From the NCBI GenBank assembly GCA_004000515.1, contig CP034537.1, positions 248,001-312,000 on the forward strand: 64,000 bases of DNA. Direction: 5' to 3'. The notes beneath the pieces were generated by a model. That model searched no databases. It had not been told where the DNA came from and saw only the letters and a program-made list of their open reading frames with translations. Position numbers and translations under genes: made by a program. The number at the start of each line of letters is the position of its first letter. The stretch's first letter is position 1. Of the stretch, positions 46,270-58,629 are shown piece after piece. The stretch is from Pseudomonas poae. GTDB taxonomy: Bacteria; Pseudomonadota; Gammaproteobacteria; Pseudomonadales; Pseudomonadaceae.

Positions 46270-47368
46270 CTAACGCTTGTGGCCTGTGTCGAGCTTGTGT
46301 TCCAAATGAATGGAATAGCGCGACATACCAAAACAGAAAATCCAGAACACCAGGGCCGCGAACACATAGCCTTCGGTGGCCATGCCCAACCATTTCGGGT
46401 CGGCGGCGGCTTGCTTGACGCTGTTGAGCAGGTCGAACAGGCCGATGATGATCACCAGGCTGGTGTCCTTGAACAGCGCGATAAACGTGTTGACGATGCC
46501 CGGGATCACCAGCTTCAAGGCTTGCGGCAGAATCACCAGGCCCATGCTGCGCCAGTAACCCAAACCCATCGCGGCAGCCGCTTCGTACTGGCCCTTGGGA
46601 ATCGCCTGCAAGCCACCACGCACCACCCTCAGCCACGTAGGCCGACTGGAACAGGATCACGCCGATCAATGCGCGCAGCAATTTGTCGATGCCCATGCCT
46701 TCGGGCAGGAACAACGGCAACATCACCGATGACATGAACAGCACGGTGATCAACGGCACGCCACGCCAGAACTCGATGAAGGTCACGCAAATGACCCGAA
46801 TCGCCGGCATGTTCGAGCGCCGCCCCAGTGCCAACACAATGCCCAACGGCAAGGCGCCGGCGATACCGACGGTGGCGATCACCAGGGTCAGCATCAAGCC
46901 GCCCCATTGGCTGGTTGCCACGTTGGTCAGGCCGAAGATCCCACCGTGCAGCAAGAAGTAGGCAATGATCGGGTACAGCACCAGAAAGCCCAGGCCGTAG
47001 ACCGCCTTGCGCTGGAAGCGCGAGATGAACAACGGCGCCACGCCCACAATGGCCAGCCACACGGTCAGGTCCACGCGCCAGCGCAGGTCGCCGGGGTAGT
47101 AGCCGTACATGAACTGCCCGAAACGCTGCTGGATAAACACCCAGCAGGCGCCTTCCTTGGTGCAATCGGCGCGCGTGGTGCCAACCCAGTTGGCGTCCAG
47201 GATGGCCCAATGCAGGATCGGCGGCACCACCAGGTACACCAGGTAAAACGCGAACAACGTCAGCAGGGTGTTGAGCCAACTGGAAAACAGGTTGGCGCGC
47301 ATCCATGCCACTGGGCCGAAGACTTTGCTCGGCGGCGGCATATCAGGTTTGAAAGTATGCGTACTCAT
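46270..47368 (-). pseudogene. aapM: Amino acid ABC permease AapM, frameshifted
   Basis: About 366 residues when joined. The N-terminal part has several membrane segments ([40 protein letters not shown]). The frame breaks near 46628, in [10 protein letters not shown] where [18 protein letters not shown] is expected. The EAA permease loop [14 protein letters not shown] and the normal end GHKR follow in the next frame. Inner-membrane partner of AapQ. Confidence 0.88.
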
Positions 47369-47378
47369 GCGTGTTTCC

Positions 47379-48561
47379 TCACCGCTCGATCAGCGCAATG
47401 CGCTTGTTGTACCAGTTCATCAGCAGCGAAATGCTGATGCTGATCGCCAGGTACACGCTCATGGTGATGGCAATGACTTCGATGGCCTGGCCGGTCTGGT
47501 TGAGCACCGTGCCGGCAAACAACGAAACCATTTCCGGGTAACCGATACCGGCCGCCAGGGACGAGTTTTTCGCCAGGTTCAGGTATTGGCTGGTCAGCGG
47601 CGGAATGATCACCCGCAGGGCTTGCGGGATGATGACCTTACGCAGCGTCGGCCCAGGGCGCAGGCCCAGGGAGCGTGCGGCTTCGGTCTGGCCGTGGCTG
47701 ACGGACTTGATGCCCGAACGCACGATCTCGGCAATAAACGCTGCCGTGTAGACGGTAAGCGCCAGGGTCAGTGCCAGCAGCTCAGGGATCAATACCCAGC
47801 CGCCGACAAAGTTGAAGCCTTGCAGCTTCGGCATTTCCCAGTGCAGCGGTGCACCGAAGATCAAGGCACACAACGCCGGGATCACAATGAACAGCGCAAG
47901 GCCGGTCCAGAATTTATGGAACGGGACACCGGTCGCTTCGAAGCGTTTGTTGGCCCAACGCGCCATCAACACGATTGCCACGATGGCAACCACAATGCTG
48001 ACCACAAACGGCCAGAACCCATCAGCGGCAATCGCTGCCGGCATGTTCAGGCCACGGCTGCTGACAAAGAAGGTATCGCCGAAGTTATGGCTGTTGCGCG
48101 GCCCCGGCATGGTCAGGAACACCGCGAAATACCAGAACAGGATTTGCAGCAACGGCGGAATGTTGCGGAACACTTCCACGTACACGGTCGCCAGCTTGTT
48201 GATCATCCAGTTAGGCGACAAACGGGCCACGCCGATGATGAAACCCAGCAGGGTCGCCAGGATCACGCCAATCACGGTGACCAGCAAGGTGTTGAGCAGG
48301 CCGATCACAAAGACGCGGGCATAGCTGTCCGACTCGGTGTAATCGATCAAATGCTGCGCGATGCCGAAGCCGGCACTGCGTTCAAGAAAGTCGAAACCCG
48401 AGGTAATGCCCCGGTGTTGAAGGTTGGTCTGGGTATTGTCGAAGAGGTACCAGCCCAGCGAGACCACCGCCACAATCGTGATGATCTGGAAGAGCCACGC
48501 ACGCACTTTGGGATCGCTGAAGCTGAGCTTCTGCTTTGGTGCGCCGATTTGATTTTTGCAT
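47379..48561 (-). pseudogene. aapQ: Amino acid ABC permease AapQ, frameshift at N-terminus
   Basis: About 393 residues; nearly the whole permease is intact in one frame (from QIGAPKQKLSFSDPKVRAWL, EAA loop TEAARSLGLRPGPTLRKVII, end RIALIER). The proper ATG at 48561 (ATGCAAAAATCAAATC) is one base out of frame; one A fewer in the A5 run gives MQNQIGAPKQKL. An in-frame start upstream would add an unnatural leader. Most likely a sequence error and a functional gene. Confidence 0.85.
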
Positions 48562-48633
48562 GAAGTGCCCCGGAAAGAATGGAACAGAACATCACCCGGC
48601 GGTTGGCCCACCGGGTGACAGAACCATCAGCGA

Positions 48634-49665
48634 TCAGCGCACAGGTGGTGCGTATTGAATGCCGCCGTTGTTCCACAGTGCGTTCAGGCCACGGTCGATT
48701 TCCAGCGGGGTGCTCTTGCCCAGGTTGCGCTCGAACATTTCACCGTAGTTACCGACTTGCTTGACGATCTGTACGACCCAGTCTTTCTTCACTTTCAGGT
48801 CTTTGCCGTATTCGCCATCAGCACCCAGCAGACGGGCTACGTCCGGGTTCTTGGTGGACTTGGCTTCAGCTTCTACGTTCTTCGACGTGATACCGGCTTC
48901 TTCAGCGTTGAGCATGGCGTAGCCCACCCAGCGCACGATGGCCAGCCACTCGTCGTCGCCGTTACGCACGACCGGGCCCAGTGGCTCCTTGGAGATGGTT
49001 TCCGGCAGAACCACGTAGTCCTTCGGCGAGGCCAGCTTGCTGCGCTGGGCGAACAGTTGGGACTTGTCGGAGGTCAGCACGTCGCAACGACCGGATTCCA
49101 GCGACTTGGCGCTTTCGTCGGAGGTGTCGAAGGTGATCGGGGTGTACTTGAGGTTGTTGGCGCGGAAGTAGTCGGAAACGTTCAGCTCGGTAGTGGTACC
49201 GGCCTGGATGCAGATGGTTGCACCGTCCAGTTCCTTGGCACTTTTCACGCCCAGCTTGTTGTTTACCAGGAAGCCAATACCGTCGTAGTAGGTAATGAAG
49301 CCTGGGAATTTCAGGCCCATGCCAGCGTCGCGGGAGCTGGTCATGGTGGTGTTACGGGACAGGATGTCGACTTCGCCCGATTGAAGCGCGGTGAAACGCT
49401 CCTTGGCGTTCAACTGGCTGAATTTGACCTTGGTCGCGTCGCCGAAAACGGCAGCAGCTACAGCGCGGCACACGTCAGCGTCGATCCCCAGGATCTTGCC
49501 GCTGGCATCCGGTACCGAGAAACCCGGCAGGCCGTCACTCACGCCACATTGCACAAAGCCTTTCTTCTGCACGGCATCCAGGGTGGCGCCGGCTTGGGCG
49601 AAACCGCTGACACCCAGTACAGCCGCCGCAGTCACGATGGCCAGGGTGGATTTCAATACCTTCAT
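48634..49665 (-). CDS. aapJ: General L-amino acid-binding protein
   Basis: A 343-residue periplasmic substrate-binding protein. The signal peptide ends GFAQA, followed by TLDAVQKKGFVQCGVSDGLP. The binding fold shows NAKERFTALQSGEVDILSRN and DGATICIQAGTTTELN. AapJ binds many L-amino acids and delivers them to AapQMP. First and usually most expressed gene of the operon. A sigma-54 promoter lies about 200 bases upstream. Confidence 0.94.
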   Translation of the reverse strand: MKVLKSTLAIVTAAAVLGVSGFAQAGATLDAVQKKGFVQCGVSDGLPGFSVPDASGKILGIDADVCRAVAAAVFGDATKVKFSQLNAKERFTALQSGEVDILSRNTTMTSSRDAGMGLKFPGFITYYDGIGFLVNNKLGVKSAKELDGATICIQAGTTTELNVSDYFRANNLKYTPITFDTSDESAKSLESGRCDVLTSDKSQLFAQRSKLASPKDYVVLPETISKEPLGPVVRNGDDEWLAIVRWVGYAMLNAEEAGITSKNVEAEAKSTKNPDVARLLGADGEYGKDLKVKKDWVVQIVKQVGNYGEMFERNLGKSTPLEIDRGLNALWNNGGIQYAPPVR

Positions 49666-50670
<1,005 letters not shown>

Positions 50671-50772
50671 GACCCTGCATTAATGTAGCCGTATGACAGA
50701 CACACTACGCCGCGCCCGATTCTTGCATTACACTGGCCGGCGTACATTCCTTAACCAATTAATGAGATCACC

Positions 50773-52220
50773 GTGCTCGAAGCACTCAAGAAGATGTTCG
50801 GCAAAAGCGAGGCCGAGCCGCTCGCGCCTGTTCCCGCTGCTCCTGCCCCGACTGCCGGCAGCCGCAATGACGGTAAACAGCCCGACCGGACTGCGCCTGT
50901 CGCCCAGCCCAAAACGCCTACGGTGACACCGCCTGAACCGGCAAAGACGCCGCACCGGCTCCCAAGCCTCGCCGTGAGCGGGCGCCAAAGCCGCCCGTGA
51001 TCCCATGGAAACTCGAAGACTTCGTCGTCGAGCCCCAGGAAGGCAAGACCCGCTTCCACGACTTCAAACTGGCTCCGGAACTGATGCACGCCATCCAGGA
51101 CCTGGGCTTCCCGTACTGCACGCCGATCCAGGCGCAGGTGCTGGGCTTCACCCTGGCGGGCAAAGACGCCATCGGTCGCGCCCAGACCGGTACTGGCAAG
51201 ACCGCTGCGTTCCTGATCTCGATCATCACCCAGTTGCTGCAGACACCGCCGCCGAAAGAACGCTACATGGGCGAGCCGCGCGCGCTGATCATCGCCCCGA
51301 CCCGTGAGCTGGTGGTGCAGATCGCCAAGGACGCCGCCGACCTGACCAAGTACACCGGCCTCAACGTCATGACGTTCGTCGGTGGCATGGATTTCGACAA
51401 GCAGCTCAAGCACCTCGAAGCCCGTCACTGCGACATCCTGGTGGCCACACCAGGTCGCCTGCTGGACTTCAACCAGCGCGGCGACGTGCACCTGGACATG
51501 GTCGAAGTGATGGTGCTGGACGAGGCCGACCGCATGCTCGACATGGGCTTTATCCCGCAGGTGCGCCAGATCATTCGCCAGACCCCACCGAAGTCCGAGC
51601 GCCAGACCCTGCTGTTCTCCGCCACCTTTACTGAAGACGTGATGAACCTCGCCAAGCAGTGGACCACCGACCCGTCCATCGTCGAGATCGAGGCGGAAAA
51701 CGTCGCCAGCGAAAACGTCGAGCAACACATCTACGCCGTGGCCGGTGCCGACAAGTACAAGCTGCTCTACAACCTGGTCAACGACAACGGTTGGGAGCGC
51801 GTGATGGTATTCGCCAACCGCAAGGACGAAGTGCGCCGCATCGAAGAGCGCCTGGTGCGCGATGGCGTGAACGCTGCGCAACTGTCCGGTGACGTGCCGC
51901 AACACAAGCGCATCAAGACGCTGGAAGGCTTCCGCGAAGGCAAGATCCGCGTACTGGTGGCCACTGACGTGGCAGGTCGTGGGATTCACATTGACGGCAT
52001 CAGCCACGTGATCAACTTCACCCTGCCGGAAGTGCCGGACGACTACGTGCACCGTATTGGCCGTACTGGCCGTGCTGGTGCTGCGGGTGTGTCGATCAGT
52101 TTTGCCGGGGAAGATGACTCGTATCAGTTGCCGTCGATCGAGGCGCTGCTGGGTCGCAAGATCAGCTGCGAAACGCCGCCGACGCACCTGTTGCGCCCTG
52201 TAGAGCGCAAACGCCCCTAA
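50773..52220 (+). pseudogene. rhlB: DEAD-box RNA helicase RhlB, frameshifted in the linker
   Basis: About 482 residues joined. GTG start, MLEALKKMFGKSEAE, and a Pro/Ala-rich linker, in which one base is missing near 50950. After it [20 protein letters not shown] and the full helicase core: [20 protein letters not shown] motif, [29 protein letters not shown]. RhlB unwinds structured RNA and works with RNase E in RNA decay. The core frame is intact, so the break is probably a sequence error. Confidence 0.9.
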
Positions 52221-52697
52221 GCTGAAATGCGATTAAAACTGTGGGGAGCGGGCTTGCCTGGGTGCTGGCCTTCGCGGCAAGCATGGCGGCCTTCCACCCA
52301 ACGCGGCCCCTCACTGGTGTTCTCTCTTCCAGAACGGCGCGCGCGTTTTCAAGTAGTCCATCACAAACGCACAGGCATCAAACGCCGCCTGACGATGGGC
52401 ACTGGCGGCCCCGACAAACACAATCGGCTCTCCCGGCTCGAGCGCACCAATACGATGTAGCACTTCCAGCTTAAGCAGCGGCCAGCGTTGTTCAGCTTCC
52501 ACAATAATCTTGGTCAGGGCCTTTTCGGTCATGCCGGGGTAGTGCTCCAGGAACATCCCCGCCACATCCAGGCCGTCATTGAAGTCGCGCACGTAGCCAA
52601 CAAAACTGACCACTGCCCCCACGCCTACGTTGGCCGCGTGCATCGCGTTGACTTCGGCACCTGGATCAAACGCCTGGGCCTGCACCCGAATGGCCAT
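52217..52697 (-). pseudogene. moaE: Molybdopterin synthase large subunit MoaE, frameshift near end
   Basis: Catalytic subunit that inserts sulfur carried by MoaD into cyclic pyranopterin. GAVVSFVGYVRDFNDG, LEHYPGMTEKAL, VLHRIGALEPGE and AFVMDYLKTRAPFWKRE are present. The frame stops early at 52311, but the next frame reads TSEGPRWVEGRHA, the expected C-terminus. Thus a one-base break near 52325. The final residues run into a degenerate REP sequence and the convergent rhlB end, so the real stop is uncertain. Confidence 0.85.
52237..52278. repeat. Degenerate REP-like sequence
   Basis: GTGGGGAGCGGGCTTGCCTG, followed by an inverted GGCAAGC copy, in the 3' ends between rhlB and moaE. It resembles the short palindromic REP elements of fluorescent pseudomonads. 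Confidence 0.5.
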
Positions 52698-52699
52698 GT

Positions 52700-52942
52700 T
52701 CAGCCCCCGGTCACGGGTGGGAAGAACGCGACTTCATCACCGGCTTGCAGCGGTTCATCGAGGTTGCACAGCTCCTGGTTGCGCGCGCACATCAGGCTGG
52801 TTTCGTGGAGCACTTCAAACCCCGGGTCGGCTGCCAAGGTCTTGCGCAGGTCGTCGACCGTGGCGAAGTCGCCTTCGACCTCCAGAGAGTCCCAGCCCAC
52901 CGCCTCGCTGTAACGCGCAAAAAACAATACGTTGATGCTCAT
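52700..52942 (-). CDS. moaD: Molybdopterin synthase sulfur carrier MoaD
   Basis: An 80-residue ubiquitin-like sulfur carrier that ends in the required Gly-Gly (FFPPVTGG), where the thiocarboxylate forms. The start overlaps the moaC stop by four bases (ATGA). moaE begins 2 bases after its stop. Confidence 0.94.
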   Translation of the reverse strand: MSINVLFFARYSEAVGWDSLEVEGDFATVDDLRKTLAADPGFEVLHETSLMCARNQELCNLDEPLQAGDEVAFFPPVTGG

Positions 52943-53412
52943 GCCTGCTCCGCCTTGAAATGCCCGCTTTTACCGCCAAGCTTTTCCAGCAGGCGAATAC
53001 TTTCGATGGTCATGCCGCGATCCACCGCCTTGCACATGTCGTAGATCGTCAGGGCCGCGACGCTGGCGGCGGTGAGGGCTTCCATCTCCACGCCGGTCTG
53101 CCCGGAGAGCTTGCAGCGCGCCAGGATGTGCACGGCGTCCGCACCGTCTGCGCTGAGCTCGACCTTGACGCCGGTGAGCATCAACGGGTGGCACAGAGGG
53201 ATAAGGTCACTGGTTTTCTTGGCAGCCTGGATCCCGGCAATGCGGGCCACGGCAAACACGTCGCCCTTGGGGTGGGCGCCGTCGACAATCATTTTCAGGG
53301 TATCGGGCAGCATGCGCACGCGCGCTTCGGCCACGGCTTCACGGAACGTCACGGCTTTGTCGGTGACGTCGACAATGTGGGCGCGACCTTGGGAATCGAG
53401 ATGAGTCAGCAC
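52939..53412 (-). CDS. moaC: Cyclic pyranopterin monophosphate synthase MoaC
   Basis: 157 residues. With MoaA it turns GTP into cyclic pyranopterin for the molybdenum cofactor. Motifs: MVDVT-like [33 protein letters not shown] and [30 protein letters not shown] start at 53412 after AGGAGTAACCCC; an upstream extension is open but not family-like. First gene of moaCDE. Confidence 0.94.
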   Translation of the reverse strand: MLTHLDSQGRAHIVDVTDKAVTFREAVAEARVRMLPDTLKMIVDGAHPKGDVFAVARIAGIQAAKKTSDLIPLCHPLMLTGVKVELSADGADAVHILARCKLSGQTGVEMEALTAASVAALTIYDMCKAVDRGMTIESIRLLEKLGGKSGHFKAEQA

Positions 53413-53462
53413 GGGGTTACTCCTGATCAGGAGCACCGATTGTAAACCCAACACACAATAAA

Positions 53463-53506
53463 TGTGGGAGCTGGCTTGTGTGGGAGCTGGCTTGCCTGCT
53501 CCCACA
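53463..53506. repeat. REP elements (tandem half and hairpin)
   Basis: TGTGGGAGCTGGCTTG occurs twice in tandem (53463 and 53479). The second is closed by GCTCCCACA at 53498-53506 to form a hairpin. Same family as the REPIN at 63156-63242. It lies between the phoH end and the moaC start. Confidence 0.8.
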
Positions 53507-53532
53507 AAAAGCCAGCGCCCTACCGACCGCGT

Positions 53533-54926
53533 TTACAGGTGGGATTCGGCGTATTCAGCCAGAATCGAACGTGGAACCCCTTGCAGCGCAATGTGTACGC
53601 CGTTCGGGAAGTCTTTGAAGCGTTCCGTCAGGTAGGTCAGCCCGGAGCTGGTCGCGGACAGGTAAGGGGTGTCGATCTGTGCCAGGTTGCCCAGGCACAC
53701 CACTTTGGAACCGGCGCCGGCACGGTGATGATGGTTTTCATCTGGTGCGGCGTGAGGTTCTGGCATTCATCGATCAAAATCAGGCTCTGCTGGAAGCTGC
53801 GACCCCGGATGTAGTTGAGGGATTTGAACTGCAACGGCACTTTGCTGAGGATGTAGTCGACGCTGCCATGGGTGTTTTCGTCATCCATGTGCAAGGCTTC
53901 GAGGTTGTCGGTGATCGCCCCCAGCCACGGCTCCATTTTTTCCGCCTCGGTGCCGGGCAGGAAACCGATTTCCTGGTCCAGGCCCTGCACGCTGCGGGTG
54001 GCGATGATACGGCGATAGCGCTTGGTCACCATGGTCTGCTCGATGGCGGCAGCCAGGGCGAGAATGGTTTTACCGGAACCGGCTGCGCCCGTCAGGTTGA
54101 CCAGGTGAATGTCCGGGTCAAGCAGCGCATACAGCGCCAGGCTCTGGTAGATGTCACGCGGTTTCAGGCCCCAGGCTTCCTGGTGCAACAGGGGTTCCTG
54201 ATGCAGGTCGAGAATCAGCAGCTTGTCGACCTGGATCTCTTTGATCCAGCCCACAAAGCCCTGTTCGTCGACGATAAACTCGTTGATATGCACGGCCGGC
54301 AGGTTTTCGATCAGCTGCACCTGGTGCCAGGTACGGCCATGGTCCTGACGGGTTTCAACCTTGCTGACGCGGTCCCAGAACGAGCCGGTAATCATGTGAT
54401 AACCACGGGACAGCATCGACACGTCGTCGACCAGTTGGTCGGTGCTGTAGTCCTCGGCCGCGATCCCACACGCACGGGCCTTGAGGCGCATGTTGATGTC
54501 TTTGGTCACCAGCACCAGGCGCAGGTCCTTGTCGCGTGCGTGCAGGTCGATCAATTGGTTGATGATTTTGTTGTCGTTGAGGTTTTCCGGCAGCAGGCTG
54601 TTGGGCTCGCTGCGTTTGCTCATCAGGATCGACAGCAAGCCCTTGGGCCCGCTTTTGCCGCGCTGGATCGGCACGCCGAGTTCGACATCTTCCGGCGACG
54701 CTTCGCCCAGCGTCTTGTCGATCAGGCGGATGGCCTGGCGACATTCGGCGGCAACGCTGTGGTGCCCGCTTTTAAGCTTATCGAGCTCCTCCAGCACGAT
54801 CATCGGGATGGCGACGTGGTGTTCTTCGAAGTTGAGCAGAGCGTTTGGATCGTGAATCAGTACGTTGGTATCAAGCACATAAAGGATTGGCTGGTCGGAA
54901 GAAGGGGTGCGTCCATGATCATCCAT
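53533..54926 (-). pseudogene. PIN-PhoH ATPase, frameshift in C-terminal part
   Basis: About 464 residues joined. The N-terminal PIN ribonuclease domain (LYVLDTNVLIHDP, Asp19, and later acidic residues) is fused to a PhoH-like ATPase with Walker A GAAGSGKT (around residue 280) and Walker B SLILIDECQN. After HQMKTIIT one C is missing near 53725. The next frame gives RAGAGSKVVCLGNLAQIDTP to the stop at 53533. PIN-PhoH2 proteins couple RNA cleavage with helicase activity in other bacteria; the role in Pseudomonas is not established. Confidence 0.87.
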
Positions 54927-55273
54927 ACTCGGTCACCTTTTGTGGGAGCCAGTCGACGCAATACCACGACAGTGCTGCGCCTCGATTCGACCACCGAATG
55001 CACCTGAGGGACGTCAAGTGCATGCCCACATGAGGAGTCTTGGAAGACGCCACCTGTGTTGCAGGTTTCGGCGATCTGACTTCGTAATACCGCAAAACAT
55101 GTGACAGGAAAAAGCACTTTGACGCTTTTTTTGAAGTTTATTTTTCAGGATGACGAATAGCACTAGCCGAGTGCCAGCCACCCCGTTAAAGTCGGAAGTC
55201 CGCCTGCATCGATTTGTCGCACAAAACCACCCCAAAAAGTCCTCAGCCCCAACAGGGCCGGGCACTTCGTCTT
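54927..55273. other. Intergenic region, no gene seen
   Basis: 347 bases between the phoH start and the deacetylase end, both on the minus strand. It should hold the phoH promoter. No family-like frame or strong hairpin noted. Confidence 0.5.
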
Positions 55274-56398
55274 TTAACGAAATGCTTCCCGGCAGTCCTG
55301 CCAACCCAACCCACTTTGCGCCGTTGACTGCAACAACATAGGCAAAGCAGTCCGCGCCTTGTCCTGGGTGTCGTGAAACACAATCACCCCTTTGCGCCAC
55401 AGCATCATCAGCGTGAGTACCCGCTGCGCCGACTCATCAGCCTTGAGTTTGCCCGGATCATCCTGCGAGTCGATGTCCCACAACGCCACCTGCAGGCCTT
55501 GGCCCTGGAAGAACCCTTGGCTGTCTGCACGACGCTGCCCGTAAGGCGGACGGAATAGCGGCACGTAGTTTTCCGGCATCAGGTTCTGCGCCAACGAAGC
55601 CGTACGGGTGATAGAGCTTTGCCACTCCACCCAATGGCTATGGGAACGGTATTGCCAGCCCTGGGTGCCGACGCACTGGCCTTGGTACAGCGCCTGCACA
55701 TCGCTGGCGGAGCTGCGCTCAATTCGGTTTTGCAAGCTGCTGCCGAGGATGAAGAACGTGGCGTTCATCTTCTGCTTGCGCAGGTAGTCGGCAAGCCAGT
55801 CGGTATTGCCGCTGACGGGGGCCGGGCCGCCATCAAAGGTCAGCAGGAACATTCGGTCGTTGAATTCATCGCCATTGCGCTCATGGTCGCCAAACCGCGC
55901 AATTTCGCTGCTGATCTGCGGAAACAGCGCGGCTTTGCGCAGCAGTTCGTCCAGATAGCGCTCGTGGAAGGCGTGACTGGGGCCGGCCCAGCCTATGTAG
56001 AAGGAGTTTTCACTGACCTCAAACTTGCCGGCTTGCTCGCGCAGGTCGTCCATGTTTTCAACCAGGTAGCAGAACGACGCGTCTTCCTCACAGCTCTGCT
56101 GGGCGAAGGTGTAGTTCTCCAACAGGCGCTGCCAGAGTTGGCGACGCAGATCGTCGATGGACGCCTGGTTGATGATCTTCAAGCCCAGGCGCTGCTTGAG
56201 CGCCGTTTCATCCTGAGATTCGCTGGCCAACAGGCTGTGGGCGAACATCAGGATCTCCGCACGCGAGGCCACATCGAACAGCGCCGGGCTGCTGAGCTTT
56301 TCAGGCCATGTACCGCGGTCCAGGCTGGCCACATCCGCCGGCGCAGCCTGGGCATTCAGGCATAGCAGGAATGCCGACAATAAAAGCGCTATTCGCAC
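55274..56398 (-). CDS. Polysaccharide deacetylase (NodB-like)
   Basis: 374 residues with signal peptide VRIALLLSAFLLCLNAQA. The C-terminal half is a NodB-fold carbohydrate esterase 4 domain: motif 1 LTFDGGPAP (only one Asp of the usual DD), motif 2 SHSHW, motif 3 RPPYGQRR, motif 4 ALWDIDSQDD and motif 5 IVFHDT. The N-terminal 150 residues (LLASESQDETALKQRL) have no known domain. GTG start at 56398 after GAGAGGAAG. Periplasmic or exported; probably removes acetyl groups from a cell-surface glycan. Confidence 0.85.
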   Translation of the reverse strand: MRIALLLSAFLLCLNAQAAPADVASLDRGTWPEKLSSPALFDVASRAEILMFAHSLLASESQDETALKQRLGLKIINQASIDDLRRQLWQRLLENYTFAQQSCEEDASFCYLVENMDDLREQAGKFEVSENSFYIGWAGPSHAFHERYLDELLRKAALFPQISSEIARFGDHERNGDEFNDRMFLLTFDGGPAPVSGNTDWLADYLRKQKMNATFFILGSSLQNRIERSSASDVQALYQGQCVGTQGWQYRSHSHWVEWQSSITRTASLAQNLMPENYVPLFRPPYGQRRADSQGFFQGQGLQVALWDIDSQDDPGKLKADESAQRVLTLMMLWRKGVIVFHDTQDKARTALPMLLQSTAQSGLGWQDCREAFR

Positions 56399-56649
56399 GC
56401 AAGGTCTTCCTCTCCAGAGTCGTCGGCCACTATAGCCGATCACATTGGCCAGCATGGAAATAGGCTAGGCCCGACTTGAGCGCCCTTCTTCTGGAAAAAC
56501 ACAGAAACGTCCGACATCCATTGCACCCACACGGGTAAGAGACCTCTGGATTCCCTCCAAGCTATTGAAGGGCTTGCTTAGCGCTTCCTAAGATCGCGTC
56601 CCCCACATGGATGGACCGCGCTAGCCGCGTCGAGAGAAGAGGAAGCCCC

Positions 56650-58580
56650 ATGCCCCGTCAAAGCGACCTGCGTTACACCTTCAAACCGCTACGGGGCGAT
56701 CCCTTCGAAGTGGTTTCGTTCACCCTGGAAGAGGGCCTATCCCAGCCTTTCAAACTGGAACTGGAGCTGGTCAGCCATCACCCGGCGATCGACTTCTACC
56801 GCATGCTCGACCTGGCGGCAGTGTTCACGATCTGGCGCGATAACACCCCGGTTCGCTACGTCCACGGTTTAGTCAGCCTGTTCCAGCAAGGTGACACCGG
56901 CTTTCGCCGCACTCGCTACACCGCCATAGTTGAACCGACCCTGAAACGTTTCGACCTGCGCTCCAACTGGCGCATCTTCCAGGGCCAGACCGTGCCCGAC
57001 ATCATCACCAGCATGCTGGCCGAGCAAAAGCTGACTGACATCCGCAGCGAGATCTGCTTCGAGCATCAGCCTCGCGAATACTGCGTACAGGCCGGCGAAA
57101 CCGACCTCGACTTCATCGCCCGCCTCACCGCCGAGGAAGGCCTGCTCTACACCTTCGAACACCGCGCCGACGGCCACACCCTCATCCTTACCGACCGCGT
57201 TGGCGGCCTCGGCACCATCGGCACCCACACCGATTGCCCGGTGATCTACCAACCCATGTCCGGTGGCGACTCCAAGGAACCGGCGTTGAACCGCTTCCAC
57301 TACACCGAACAAGTTCGCACCGCACGCCAGGTGCAGCGCGACTACACCTTCACCCATCCGCGCTATAGCCAGCAGCACACTGCCACTGGCGATCAGGACC
57401 TGAACAACCAGCACAAAGACTACGAACGCTACGACTACCCCGGCCGCTACAAGCGCGACATTGCCGGCAAACCCTTCACCAAAACGCGCCTGGCCGCGCT
57501 GCGCAACGACGCCAAGTTGGCACACCTGGAAGGCGACGATGAACGCCTGCAGCCGGGGCTGGCGTTCGACCTCAACGAGCATCCGCGTGAAGACTTCAAC
57601 GATCGCTGGCGCACCATTGCCATCAGACACGAAGGCAAACAGCACACCAGCTTGCAGGAAGAGTCGTTCGGCAGTGGCCTTGGTACGTCTTACTCGTTGA
57701 AAGCCAGCGCGATTCGCTGGACCTCGGATTGGAAGGCACAGCTGCGTAAAAAACCGTGCATCGACGGCCCGCAAATCGCCACGGTGGTTGGCCCTCCCGG
57801 CGAGGAGATTTATTGCGATGAATGGGGCCGGGTCAAGGTGCAGTTTCCGTGGGACCGTTCGGATAAAAACAACGACCACAGCTCGTGCTGGATCCGCGTC
57901 ACCCAGGGCTGGGCCGGTGCGACCTGGGGCTCCATGGCCATCCCGCGGGTGGGTCAGGAATTAGTGATCAGCTATCTGGACGGCGACCCCGACCAGCCGA
58001 TCGCCACGGGGACCGCCTACCGCCAGACCAATCTGCCGCCCTACTCGCTGCCCAAACACAAGACGCGGATGACCATCAAAAGCCGCACCCATAAGGGTGA
58101 AGGTTTCAATGAGCTGCGTTTTGAGGATGAGCTGGGCCAGGAGGAAGTGTTTGTCCATGCCGAGAAAGACCAGAACACGGTGGTGAAAAATAACCAGAGC
58201 CAATCGATTGGTGCCAACCGAAGCAGCCAAATTGGCCAGGACGAGACCATCACCGTCGGCCGCACCCGTTTGCGGGTGGTGAAGGCCAACGACACCTTGA
58301 AAGTGGGGGCAGCAAGAACGACACGGTAGCCGGCGAATACGAAATCGAAGTAGGCGGCACGCTCCGTTTGAAGTGTGGCAAGACGCTCATTGAGCTACAT
58401 GCAAACGGGAAGCTGAACATCACCTGCGAGGACTTCAACATCACTGGCATGCAGGCCGGCCAGATCAACACCCTGGGCGCGAATCTCGACCTCAACCTTG
58501 CAGGTGGGACGGCCAGTGCTAGCGCGAATGGGCAAGACGGTGGTGCGTTAAAGGCCAGTGTCGATGGGCATTTCGAATAG
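56650..58580 (+). pseudogene. vgrG: T6SS spike protein VgrG, frameshifted near C-terminus
   Basis: About 644 residues joined. gp27-like base (YTFKPLRGDPFEVVSFTLEE), gp5-OB region with WGRVKVQFPWDRSDKN and TQGWAGATWGSMAIPRVGQE, then the beta-helix needle. One G is missing near 58305 (GTGGGGGCAGC); in the next frame NDTVAGEYEIEVGGTLRLKC and the C-terminal tail to 58580 follow. Start at 56650 after GAGAAGAGG. VgrG tips the type VI secretion spike and here should carry the Rhs effector encoded downstream. Confidence 0.9.
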
Positions 58581-58629
58581 CTGCCACCTTTCCCATCACC
58601 CAACCATTAAAGAAAAGGACACCCCTGCA

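Noticed and set aside
45494..47368. Single 624-codon permease-ATPase fusion
   Set aside because: The middle is a shifted reading of aapM; the correct aapM C-terminus lies in the other frame and aapP has its own start at 46258.
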